From Ciona intestinalis (lineage: Eukaryota > Chordata > Ascidiacea > Phlebobranchia > Cionidae), in the NCBI RefSeq assembly GCF_000224145.3, contig NC_020169.2, forward strand, positions 3,740,957 to 3,804,956: 64,000 bases of DNA, given 5' to 3'. A program made the position numbers and the translations under genes. This document shows, one piece after another, positions 11,494 to 23,800 of this stretch. The notes below the pieces were generated by a model, which was not told the origin of the DNA, searched no databases, and saw nothing but the letters and a program-made list of their open reading frames with translations. Each line of letters opens with the position of its first letter. Within the stretch, counting starts at the first letter, position 1.

Positions 11494-14177
11494 TACCCGT
11501 ATACAAAGTCGCATCATTACCGACGGGGTACCCAATCTGTAAGTTTGCATACCCTCCTACTTGTAACACATTCTTAGTGCGTCATGCTGAACTGTAGGGC
11601 ATATTATATAGGTTATATGTCCATAAGCGCCCTGCTTAGCGAATTTGATTGATGAGCTCTAAGGTACGTGAAAGTGTATTTGCGAAAGATAAAATGTTAA
11701 GGACATTTAATATTGACTTAAGGACAACGTAGGACCATTGGGAAAGTACTTTTTCTGATTAGCCGGAATTAATCATTACACCTCATGTAATTAGATACCG
11801 AACTTTTTAATCGATTGAGTTCCGTTAGGAAACAATGTTCTGTATTTATAGCGAATCTAACCCGTATTGTTTGGACAGCTTCGTTTGTTTGCTTGTGTGT
11901 TATTATAAGTTTTGTGTTTGGTTTACTAAAGATGTAGTTAGCAGATATATTTCGAACACTTTATTAGCACATGTTAGGAACCGACAAGGTCAAGAACACT
12001 CGTATAACTCACCGTAGTGATTTCCCTATAGAGATAACAGATAATCGCCAAAGGTGGCTCACGTAAAATCCTTGACTGAATTGCTAATAAGACTAACACG
12101 TTAAATAGAGACAGAATTAGTTTGCGCGCCTTTAAGCTATCTAAAGGAATCTTTAAAATGAGAAATGATGATTACTTAATAACCCATACATTATTCACGC
12201 TGGAGGTATATATTGGATCGAGAAGATAAGAATGCACTACCTAAATAAATATTCATGTTGGTGTGTACGTAGTCTGCATTTAGCCAGGTTTAGATGTTGT
12301 TTTTGTGCAGATTCTGTTTTTCCCGATATATATCTTACATAAACGCTGTTATAACTCGAGACTTGGGCATTTAAAAAAAAAACGATTTTTACAAAGACCT
12401 TAAAAGGACTGTCTGAGATCGTCGGCATATACTTTGTCCATAGTATAAAATAATACAGCAGAAAGGAAGCGATTATTGTGGGTGGAAATGCGCAGTCGTT
12501 AGGTACGTTTTATCAAATATCATTTCGTTAAAGCCCTTTCGTGTCCGTCCATTTTTCTTGATCTTCCCCCGGTAATCGTAGAGACAAATAAAAGTTATGT
12601 CATGGTCTGGCGTGAGTATATTGGTGCAAACAAACAAGGTCAATACACCGAAGGTCGAACGATACGCGATGGGGACACACAGGAGCGCTCATAAGCTGTG
12701 CACGATTTATTCTTCTTTATTTTCGATACTAAATTATACATACATTGAAATGGCACGGGATTATACCTTATACTTACTTGCAGACGGTATATGTAGCCTA
12801 TATAGCTCGCATGGCATATATACGTGAGGTATAACTCGCTTCTAACAATGGATTGACAGCACACTAGCTCATACTTCGCATTTAGAACTATAGCATAGTT
12901 CCGTAACTACGCAGTGAAGAATTTAAAGTGGAGACACTAAATATAAACGTGAATAATATAATGTGGTGAATAGTAAGTGCTTCTATATTGAAATGGAGTA
13001 ATAAACATCTGAAACCGTGTGAAAACCAATCAACACTTGGCAGTTCCCACTGTGGGTCGTTAGTCGTAAAATAAAACACTGGATTCTTAACATTTAATTG
13101 TTTCGGTTATGTATGTCACCTGTATTATACACAAGCAGTGTATGAGGTATTTATATGGACAGCGCGCATATATTATAATTTACCTATAATCAAGTCATCG
13201 CTACTTACAGACGTTTTTAGTGCAGTTTTAATTAGTGGGCGGATAACTAATGTAATAGAAGATGTCATTTTAATTATGCAGTTTCAATATGGTAGTGAGT
13301 CAGTTGGAACAAAGTATTTTACCGATTAAGAACTTTGTGTAATTTTAACAAATGATTTATGTCATTATGTAAACTGCTGTGTTCAATAAATAATAGAATA
13401 TTTTTTTGTTCAATAAATAATAGAAAAAGCGCACCGTCATTTTGACCAAGGGCAAAGGTCCGATTCTTTATGTTTAAATTCAATGTCATCGTACGTTAGG
13501 TGGAGTTACCAGTGAACTTACCCCAGTAGATTTGTGTGCTGATTATGATACTTACTTGGGGTTGTTGCACTTAATTTTAATTTCTCTTTGGGTAAAGTTC
13601 GGGCAGAAGTGATAGTTAATGATTAATGTTAAAGTTGAAAACAACAACCTGGAATTTCAACACAATTGACGTCATTCAGAGGCCTTTCTGCGCGTAATAG
13701 TGTAATATGCGGGTGTGTGAGTAAGTATAAGGGTACTTAAATCGTTCATACCTTGGAAAGTAGAGGTTTCTGTAACTCAGATATAAACCACAATAATAGG
13801 TGATTTGCTACTTGATTCTGTCTGTTCAAATTTAGTAACTTTTTAAAAAAAAAACGTATAATCGAGGTATTTTCAGGTACTGATCGTCTTTGAATTTTTA
13901 GCCAAATAATAGATCTCACAATATTCGCTTACTCAGCAAGAAAGTAGAGAAAAATCTTCTTATTTACGACGCAGTGCAAACATACAACTCCGATGTGTAC
14001 ACATTCTTATTTACCTGTCATAAATCATTTGGTAGCTACAGTAGTTATAACTCTTATTCGCAAACAGCATAGGTGTTCATTTGATCAATTTTTCATATTA
14101 AATTTTATGGGAATACTTGTGGCTTGCATATACAGATGTCCGGGTTATGCGTATACACATAGTGTCGCAATACAATA

Positions 14178-14374
14178 ATATAGTTGGGTGGGGGAGACGG
14201 GACACCTTTGGCACTTAATATCAAAATATCTTGTTCATGTTCAAAACAATTAACAACGGTTTATGAAAGTCGCGGATATGGTTTTATAATTCTTTAATTT
14301 TTTTCGTTTACTATACCAAATGGGACGAGAAATAGAATGAAAGGGCGGCCCATCTTTCCCTACATTACTATATA
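14178..14374. mobile_element. MITE, same family
   Basis: Left end TATAGTTGGGTGGGGGAGACG and right end CCCATCTTTCCCTACATTAC flank the shared interior (TTCAAAACAATTAACAACGG, ACCAAATGGGACGAGAAATA). Confidence 0.8.
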
Positions 14375-17325
14375 TCAAAACTAGTTGGATTTTTTTGTAA
14401 TTGTTGATTGATATTCTGTGGTTGCAATGTTCGTTAGCAGCAGAAGCAAGGTGTGTGCAGTTTGTTTTGCATCTTCGTTTCAGTAAATCAAAGCGGACAT
14501 TGGTTTGGCACAAAATTATATATTGTATATAAACCGAACTTAATTCAGAAATAGCACAAATAATTCCCCAGAAGATTGTAGTTCTGATAACGTGATGATC
14601 GAGATTACAGGCCGCCTAAAGCGTGTGTCAGCATAAGGTCAAAGAGGCGCGTGTTAAAACCAATATCCGATGAGAAGATGAATCTTGACCGCAATAAGCA
14701 CGGTGTATATACATGGAAGACGTCGCATGTCAAAGTTACGTAGGTGACATCCGTTCTTGGATTAACCTATAGATTAACGGTGGCTCATCTCTGATGCTCA
14801 GTTCCGCTAATCACGTTCAGTGTTGCATGGGTGTTAGATTGGGAGAGTTCATGAACCGTTGTAAGAAACGTAAGAAAAAGGCGGACTACTGAAGTGTGCA
14901 GCTTTTGCGTCCTTGGTCAATATTGTAAAGGTCAGCGCGATTTTAACAGGAATTTAGGAACCAACAGTTAGCATTGAACGTTTAATGATCAGTGGCACAA
15001 TTTTATTAAAACTGTTTTTTTTTTGCCCAGTTTTGTTGGTATTCTGTGGCTTAACATTTGTGTTGAAGCTAAAGTTTGGCTGATGTGACAGCAAACAAAT
15101 TGCCATAAAAATGTGCAAAAACGTAAATAATAAATGAGTCTGACGATATCTCTGCTTTATAATCTGATAATTACAGAAGCTGTTATAATTAAATTTGCGT
15201 AAACGTAATTTTCTTACATAATCTGTTGTGGTTAACTGCTGCGCACCGTTTAATTTTACCACTAATTGCGATTTAAAGTTTTAAGTTTTTTCGTCGTCGC
15301 GGTTAGGAGGTCGTGTGTTGTGAATGTCGAATAAGCCAAACATAACCGCAATCATTCCGCCGAACCATGTTGCGGAATTAAGCCGGAATTCGTGCTTCTT
15401 TGAAATCTCCCAGTGACTTGTATATACTCTGGATGTGGTAGCACAAGCTTAGATTACATGTCTTCTAAATTAAGTCGTTCGTTTACGAAAGGCTAAGGTA
15501 TATCTATATGATTGATAAAAAGGAGAAACCACGTTAAAAGAAAGGTGTTGCGAAAATAGGTCAGAACATAATCAGTTACACCTTTTCCATGTATGGGATA
15601 AGCACCGACAATGTTTGTGGTTCTGTAAGCTAGGCTTAGAAAATTACGCTAAAAAATACTTTTTACGGATAATTTCGACTTTTTATTTGCAGCTATGCTG
15701 TTTAAAATGCATTGCTGTAGCGATAATAGAGTTTAGTAGTTCTGGCATAGTGAGAATGTATGCATCGTCTTCAATCATGTCATTTCATACTATGTTTAAC
15801 GTAATACTGATAACATTAAAACATTTATATATAACTGCCTTTACGGCGTTTAAACATGAACGTTGTTTCCGTTTTTAAATTGGAAAATTTTAATCCAGAG
15901 TGAAGTTATAAATCCGATAAAAAGTAGCGCAGAAATCTATTCGAATTATCCATCAGCATTAAAATAACATTATCCGATATTATGCGGTGTCTACCATAAA
16001 TAGATACTGTCGAAACTTTCAGGGATTGTGGAAAACTTAATGACACTTTCGTGTTATAAATAGAACGCTACGTAGCGTAAATAGGACGCTACTAGTACTA
16101 AGAAACGTTATTAAAAGTATATCTGTATAACGGACGGGAAAAATTGACAAAAACCGTTGAATTTTTAAATTGTTTGAAATAGTTCAGTATTTGTTTGTGT
16201 TCGTTAATTGGTAACGGGTGTTTTAGTAATTTTATTTTCTGTATAATCGCAAAGAGTAACACTAAACAGAACAAGATGTATCATTCAATCATTTTGAAAC
16301 CATACACCAGGAAGAGGATATATAACGAAAAGGAAGTCGTTCAGAATCGGTACAGTTATATGCGGCTGCTTTTTATGCACACGCACTAGTAGTGAAGCTA
16401 ACGGTATAGATTGCGTGTAACCAGCGTGGTTCGTAGCAAACTTGCGAGGTTTTTGATTATGAGAAATGGGAGAATATTTAAATGAATGTATATTGGTATA
16501 TCTATGCTTTATCAATGCAGTTGTAGCTCATGCCAGTACAGCTTATAATTGTAAAGTTGTGTTTATAGTCACAACAACGGAATGTAGTCCGCTATGGATA
16601 CACAGGATTAAGCGGAAAATTACGTAAAGTATTACGTCAGCAGATTTGTTGGTTAATGACGAATAAGATTACACCACAAACAATTTCAATGTTTGCTCCA
16701 TAATAAGCTTGATGTGTATACTGTATACAGCTCAAACATATGCGCGCATACTTAACATGCATATTCCGGCTTATAAGATTTACATGAGTTATATGTACAT
16801 ATATAAAGTACAATAGATGGACGGTAGGACGGAGCATGTATAACTTCAGATACGTTAACTTGGTCTGTCGAACAATAACAGAAAAAACATGTAAAATGAA
16901 ACGTTTACACCTAAATGTGACCGTTTCTTGTTATTTCATTTACCTTTTATTAATGACGAGTGTGCATGCGACTGTGGAAATGTAGCCAACAGAAAGCTAA
17001 ACAACAAACTGTAACATGTGAATTCAAGTGCCGCAGTCACGTATGTGACGTCACGTTTATAGCCTAGAACTCAATACCCCGCAGGCTTTTTATATTTGTA
17101 TTTGATCGAACGTCCGAGCGTATTTACGTGTAAGAAAATCAGGCAAGGTCAAGGTACTTAAACTTTAAAGAGTGCGTTTAATAATTTTACAACTTGGGTC
17201 CGGTGCAAATGTGTTATATGTTGTGTATGGATCAGTTTACAGTGGTTCATAGTGGAATTTCGATATATCCCTGTCCAGCTCCTGTTAACTATGATACTTT
17301 AACTTTTACGGTTTTATAGTAGGGC

Positions 17326-17565
17326 ATGATGGCTGATTATAGCACAGATAGTGATGTAGTGATGTTGGATGAAAGTAATCTGAACATTCAATTTATCGAC
17401 AGCGACGACTCGGACTCGGATTGTCTTGACAGTGACGCAAGTTGCGATCCGAACAATAACGAAGGAACAGAAAACTACACCAGTAAACGAAACAACGAAG
17501 TTTACTTTGCAAAGCCAGCAGCTCAAATTATGAACAAGGCACGTTTTCTCATAACGAAGACGTGA
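17326..17565 (+). CDS. Acidic Ser/Asp-rich frame directly before the Kir gene
   Basis: A 79-codon open frame (MMADYSTDSDVVMLDE...) very rich in Ser, Asp and Asn, with clusters such as DSDDSDSD. It ends at 17565 in a frame different from the Kir reading frame, which is open from 17562. Its composition resembles the long, Ser/Asn/Asp-rich N-terminus of the Kir protein. It may be the true N-terminus with a one-base sequence error at the join, an alternative exon, or an upstream ORF. Confidence 0.4.
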   Translation: MMADYSTDSDVVMLDESNLNIQFIDSDDSDSDCLDSDASCDPNNNEGTENYTSKRNNEVYFAKPAAQIMNKARFLITKT

Positions 17566-17585
17566 TCATATCGCGGCCAAAAAGC

Positions 17586-19886
17586 ATGGACAACAATGCC
17601 GCTGTCTCATTTTCCGAACTTTCTAGAAGAACAACTACTTCGTCGAGAGACGAGTCGCTTGTGACTTTAAGCGACAAAGCCGAAGGTGAATTTTCAAAGC
17701 AACAACGAGCAGGACACGAGTCAACTTATGCGTCAACCGATGACGAAGCGGATGAGGAACCACTAGTCGGCCGCAGGAAATTAAGATTTGTCCGCCAGAG
17801 GTCAAACGAGAGCTGCCTGAATTCGAACAGCAACAACAACATTAAGTACAGCGGTGGTAAATCATCTGATGATAATAAAGGAGGGGAGTTTAAAATGGGG
17901 AACGGGCAACTAAACCGACGAAGGGTGAAACGAACACGGTCCGGCACTTCACCTTATATGGGGCTGAAGGATGGAGAAGTGAGACGCAATCCATGGCGGA
18001 ACCATAGCGTTCAGTTAACATCTATACGAGCCCGCTCTAGTGGGGATAATAATAAGAAACGAAACTGGGCAGCAAAAAAATATGTTTACAATCAACGTTT
18101 AATACAGAAGAATGGTACAACAAACGTGCACATTAAAACAAAGGTAATTGCCTCCAAACCATAAGGTTTTATGCTTCTAAACTTTGTTTTGACGCTTTGT
18201 TAAATAATTTACAGGGGATGGGAAGACTGAACGTATTTTCTCGGTTTTCCAGTGATATCTTTACAACATTATTAGACTCAAGCTGGTCTTGGATCCTATT
18301 CATAACTATGACCGTCTATGTTGGGCATTGGATTATTTTTGGGATCCTGTATTGGGTATTTGCCGTCGCGAACAATGATTATGAGAAGATATTTGGGCCA
18401 ACAGTAACTGTACACGAAGCAAGTTCACATCCCACGTTTTCCAACGCAACAGCTACCACAGCGACCTCTACAGGCAGCGAAACACCATGTGTTTTCGAAG
18501 TTTATGACCTTCTCTCCGCGTTTCTATTTTCAATGGAATCAGAAACAACTATAGGTTTGTATATTAAGCCTATGAGGTTCATTACAAAATAACTGTCATC
18601 TGCCAATTGATGTAGGTTACGGTCTTCGGGGAATGACAACCACTTGCCCAATTGCGGTTGCTTGTCTTACAATTCAATGCATCGTTTCCGCAATATTTGA
18701 TACGTGGGTGATCGGAATGTGCTACGCAAGGTTGGCCAGCCCTTCCGCAAGATCGAGGACAACACTGTTTTCTCAAAATGCTGTGATTTGTAAACGAGAC
18801 GGTAAAAGGTCAGTATATTTTTTTCGTTTGTATTAAGTTACCATAAACGTTATAAAATACTAAACAAACATTGTTGCAGGTGTCTTTTGGTAAGAGTTGC
18901 CAATTTGCGGAAAAGCTTGCTACTCAATGTTTCCGTTAGAGCAAAACTAATCAACTTGACAGGTATGTGGTAGTAGGTTTAACCAAAACCTAAAATAAAG
19001 TCGCCTACATTCTTTATCAGATCTTTTTATGTATAGGTGTTGGAGCAAATGAGAAACATTCCGGTTATCAACTAATGTTGGAACAGCGAGACTTGGCGTT
19101 TCAAAATAACGCTACCACACTCCTGACAGCGCCTGTTGAATACTGCCATATTATTGAAAAAAACAGCCCGCTTTTTGGTAAATGTCTTCTATAATTTATA
19201 ACAAGTATAGCTTACTTCAACTTACAAAACGTTATACGCATCGGTTATTATTAACCCCTAATAAACATTGTTACGCGTGGACGATAGCATATTTTACCTG
19301 AACTATCTGCATATATAAGTAAGGTTCCACATTTTAAACGTTTATCTTAAACTAAAGGTATACCGTCGGACATGTACCATCGTTCCAAGCAGAATCGATT
19401 CGAGATCGTGTTCATCTTAACTGGAACATTAGAATCGACAGGAATGACAATGCACGCCCAAACCTCTTACCTCAGTTCAGAGATAGATTACGGGCACAGG
19501 TGTGTGTATAACCCAAAGTGTGACCAGCATAATTTTTTTACTTACATCGCTATAAAAATGTGTGATAACACGGTACAAATCTTTGGAAAAATATTAACCA
19601 TTAAATCAAGGTCCCAAAGTAATAAGTCGTAGTGTTGAAAATGTAAATAAAAAAAATCTTTTTTGCTTGCAGATTCGCGCCTATTTTGTCGAAAAATTAT
19701 GCGAAGTCTCAATATGAAGTGAATTTCAAACGCTTTCATGATACAGTCCCCGAACCCATTTCACTGCGTAATTATGACGTCACGAACGATTCGACGCTAA
19801 ACGGCCGCTCTGTTGTGACGTCATTAATCGAAGAGACAGAAGAAGACATAATATCAGTCAGTGACGAAGTTTTTTCAGCTGTCTAG
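17586..19886 (+). CDS. KCNJ: Inward-rectifier potassium channel (Kir), extended N-terminus
   Basis: A two-TM potassium channel of the Kir family. Seven exons fit exactly in phase to 556 residues: 17586-18143, 18215-18554, 18616-18808, 18880-18962, 19037-19177, 19358-19499 and 19673-19886. The filter TTIGYGLRG (about 297-305) is split by an intron inside the first glycine codon. TM1 is near 212-236 and TM2 near 312-335, with an aspartate (D328) at the usual rectification position, which suggests strong rectification. The cytosolic domain shows LLFSQNAVICKRDGK-type, CLLVRVANLRKS and YEVNFKRFHDTVPEP blocks typical of Kir. Odd features are about 165 extra residues before the usual QRLIQKNGTTNVHIK start block, rich in Ser, Arg and Asn, and a long Ser/Thr/Ala/Asn-rich turret between TM1 and the pore. 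The C-terminus FSAV fits a class I PDZ ligand. The subfamily is not resolved. Confidence 0.92.
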
Positions 19887-20531
19887 TTGCCGCGGATGGT
19901 TTTCAGGCCGTTTTCTTTTTACGATACAATATCCTATTCGTGCCTTTTCCGCTTTGCTAATATTTTTAGCCGTTCACGAGTTCCAGGTGTTTCCAATCGC
20001 AGTGTTACTTGTAATTCGATGATGTTTATATTTATGCATAAGTGCTTTGGTTGTGGTAATGAGTTTAACTTGTAATTCGTTTCATCTTGTTTATAAGTCT
20101 ATAATCGAGCAACCTATTCTGTCACAGCGGTCCCATGAAATTCAATTGGTTCATGATACTCTTTGTTCTTATAGCCAATATTCATATTAGTAATTTAAAC
20201 TATGCATTTGGCTTAGTGGCGCTCGCTCCTTAATAATTATTTTATCTCGCAAAGGCTTCATATACATATATTATAACGCGCGTTGTTTAATTTATCACTT
20301 ACACTGTTGCGCAATATTTTCGGTTAATACATTCATTGATTTAATTAACGCATCACAGCGTACATGAATGAACTTCTCTATTAACACGTCACATCCGTTT
20401 AAGATGGAGAGTGTTCAATGAATAGAAATGGCGTCATTAATGATGATACATAAAGGTTAAATATAGCTTCGCTGTTAAAAGAGTGACTGTAATAGGGTAA
20501 GTACAATTATTTACATTATATGATTATATTC

Positions 20532-20640
20532 CAGGGTGGGGGAAGATGGGACACCTTTTGGTACTATTTCGTGTCCCATTTGGTAGTAAACAATTTGGAT
20601 ATTGGTGTACTAAAGGTGTCCCGTCTTCCCCCATTCTACT
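20532..20640. mobile_element. MITE, short internally deleted copy
   Basis: About 110 bp with well-kept ends, CCAGGGTGGGGGAAGATGGG and CCGTCTTCCCCCATTCTACT, but most of the interior missing. It lies between the convergent Kir and TRPC genes. Confidence 0.8.
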
Positions 20641-20706
20641 ATATACCAAGAAACGTATCAGATGCTGCTAGTAATGGGACTAATGTTACGATCTAGCTTT
20701 AGGTAG

Positions 20707-20727
20707 ATATATATATATATATATACA
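20707..20727. repeat. (AT)n microsatellite
   Basis: A run of about ten AT units in the 3' flank shared by Kir and TRPC. Confidence 0.85.
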
Positions 20728-20822
20728 ATATTATACAGTGTAGTAAACACGCAATACAACATACATGTGTAGAAATACGCCCATATTTATATTCCAGTTA
20801 TTGTTTTTTTACAGGTAGTTAG

Positions 20823-23800
20823 TTAAAAATCAGGAACTCTAGCATGTGATGTTGGTTGTCCAGGTTTTCCCACGAGTTCACGATTCTTGTATCGCCATAT
20901 TAGATTGCAGAGAACCTGAACACTTGCACGTTGGAGTATCATGTTATGAAGTTTTTCAATGTACTTTGCGTCGTATCTTGCAGCATGCCTTCTTTTTTCC
21001 ATAGTAATAATAGTCCCCGCGACGTTTCGATCTCCCTCTTTAATCTGTCGAGATAACAGCCATCGCCACAAGATGCGCAGGTACTTCCGGATCAAGTATG
21101 GGTGCGGAATAAGGTTCATCGGAGGCGGGCGGATAAACTCTCGTCGGATAAAACGAATCCAGAGCTCTGTCCGATAAAACTTCCACTCCAGTTCTTCATT
21201 CTCGCTAGTTTCTTCGTAGGATTTTGTCATCATGGCGATCAGCATGTTCCACAAGATCAACATCACAATAAGGTTAAACGCATAGAGAATCACCCATGCG
21301 AATACCCTCGACGTATGTGATGGAAGGGTCTCTATGCTCTCTGGCGCGTCAGCTTGCTGGAAAATGACCTTTCCAAGAGTGAGTATCGACTCTGGAAAGG
21401 TTTTAAACTTATTTGGATCGCAAATATGCGAGGCTTCGATTTTACAGGACTGTTGGAATAGTTGGGCAAAACCAACAGAAAATGATAAAACGACCCAAAA
21501 CAAAACACCCGTGAACATGATCAGCAAATCTCCAAACATTCGGCCCATGGAAGCCAACACCGGCCCCACCCAGCGGTTGCTCTTCAACATTCCAAGACAT
21601 TTTAAGAGAAATAGATTAAGGGAAAGAGCCTCCAATCCGATTACCGTATCCTTATATCTTCCCATATCACCATCTACGTACAAACTGGAAAGAAATCTGA
21701 CTATTATTACCAAGCTTTATACACCGCGGAATTAAAGTTAAACACATTCTTTTACCATAGTAAACTTTAAAATGCACATAACTTTAAAACAAATTAAATT
21801 GATTTAGAAATAGTTCAAGTTATACAGACCTGTAATCCTTGATTGCCTCTGCCAGTAAGTATAAGAGAACCCCAACCAGGTCGACATCGCTCCAAACGTC
21901 AGAAAAGTGGCTTCGTATACCACTGTTAATACACGCTTGAATTTGTTGCACCAGTATGCCGAATACCCAAATCGTAATCCAATAGTTGATAGATTCATCA
22001 CTGTCCACCTCTATCAGTACAAGCAATGTTAAACATAATTTAAGTGCATATATGTAGCTTACATACATTGCAGTACATATTAACGAAATGGGGAGGCTAT
22101 GTTTATTTAGTTTCAGCATGCAACCGCGTGAATTCCTATGCGGTTTTTTAACTATGACGTTTGTACATATTGATAAATTATATGTTTAATGTCAATTAAG
22201 AATAACTACAAATCGCCCAGGTAATTTTAGAAAGCACCTATACACAAGCCGCAGAAGTATTTTATGCTGTGGTTGTGAAATTAGGTATGGTGGGGGAAGA
22301 CGGGACACCTTTAGCACATAGGCTATAATATCCAAATCTTCTGATCGTGTTTTAAACAATTAACAAAGGTCTATGGGAGTCGTGAAAATACCGTTTTAAA
22401 ATTCTTTGAGTGCTCTTTTTTACTACCAAATGGGACGTAAAAATAGAATGAAAACGTGTTCATCCCCCCCAACCCCCCTATACTAAAAATTAAAATCCAC
22501 TCTACCTATTGTTCGAGCACACGCAAGTGCTACAAATGCAATTTGCGACATTAAGTTGCTGTGGAAGGCAACAATCGGCTGGGTTGTGAATCCTGTAAAA
22601 TAAACACAAGCTTCAGAATACAAATAATATTTAAAATGACAGCTGTCTAAGTTGTCAGCCATAAATTAAAAAAAAAGAAAAATCCTAAAAAATATTATGT
22701 ACAAAACTACATATACGTGGCAGTTCGTCAACGGACACGAGACTGTCGCTTACTTGGCAACCGTGTATAAAAATAAGATACCCGTTTAACGACTGTTATA
22801 ATTACTTGGCCCCTCGAGCACAAATAAAAATAATCCAACCCGCTTTATAGCGTAACAGTGCAAAAGGCTAATATTAGCTTTTACTAAAGTCTCGTTAAGA
22901 TATTTTAAAAATAGTATATATTGTACTTACTTCCAATTTTACTCTTCGGTGCAACGATGTAGAAGAGGCTCAAAATAGGGAAAAGCAACCCAATCAACAC
23001 ACATAAACATTCCACGTGCCCCAGGTTTGTTTCCCCCAGGGAAGGTGTGTTGCGAACTTTCATGTGAGATAATGCCAACTGAAAAATTGGCCGAGGCATT
23101 TTTGGAATATTTAGGTTTTAATAGATTAAAAATATGGTAGGGTGAGAGAAGAAAGGGCTCCATAGGCACATATATCCAAATAACCTGATCGTGTTTTAAA
23201 CAATTAACTATAGGGTCTATGAGAGTTTTACAATTCTTTGAATGTTTTGTGTTTACTTCCAAATGGGACGAGTAAATAGAATAAAATGATGTCCCATCTT
23301 CCCCCACCCTACTATATACTTTGACAAAGCTATCACAAACCACGTTGTTAAACTCTGTCTGACCTGGCAATTTTGGTGCGTAACAACTTTCTTTAGGTTT
23401 CCTTTAGCCGCAATTTCCAGAAAATCCAAACTAACTTCATTTCTGCGTGGTCCGAGTTTTGCAGATCGTTGTTTTTCGATTCTTGAATACTTAAACAAAC
23501 GAGAGAGCTCTTCTGATGACCGAATCTATAAACAGCAACGGTAGCATATACAAAGCTTTAAACGTGTATCTAGTTATTTAATTACAGGTAAAAAGAGATT
23601 AGAGCAATTGCAGTTCAGTGCCGTGCCCTCCAAAATTGGGAAGTGTTATACCAACATAGAGTAGGGTGGGGTAAGACGGGACACCGTTGGCACATAATAT
23701 CCAAACATCCTGATCGTGTTTTAAACAATAAACAACGGTGTATGAGAGTCGTGGGGATACGGTTTTGTAATTCTTTGAATGTTCTTTGTTTACTACCAAA

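Larger units (their letters stand above)
10205..17325. other. Gene desert upstream of the Kir channel gene
   Basis: About 7 kb without any reading frame I can tie to a protein family. It contains two MITEs (11306-11493, 14178-14374) and a small tandem duplication of TGTTCAATAAATAATAGAA near 13379-13425. The length and position make it a candidate for regulatory DNA of the Kir gene, but I see no specific site. Confidence 0.5.

Noticed and set aside
20707-20727. (AT)n run as a promoter TATA region
   Set aside because: It lies in the 3' flanks of two convergent genes and is a plain microsatellite.
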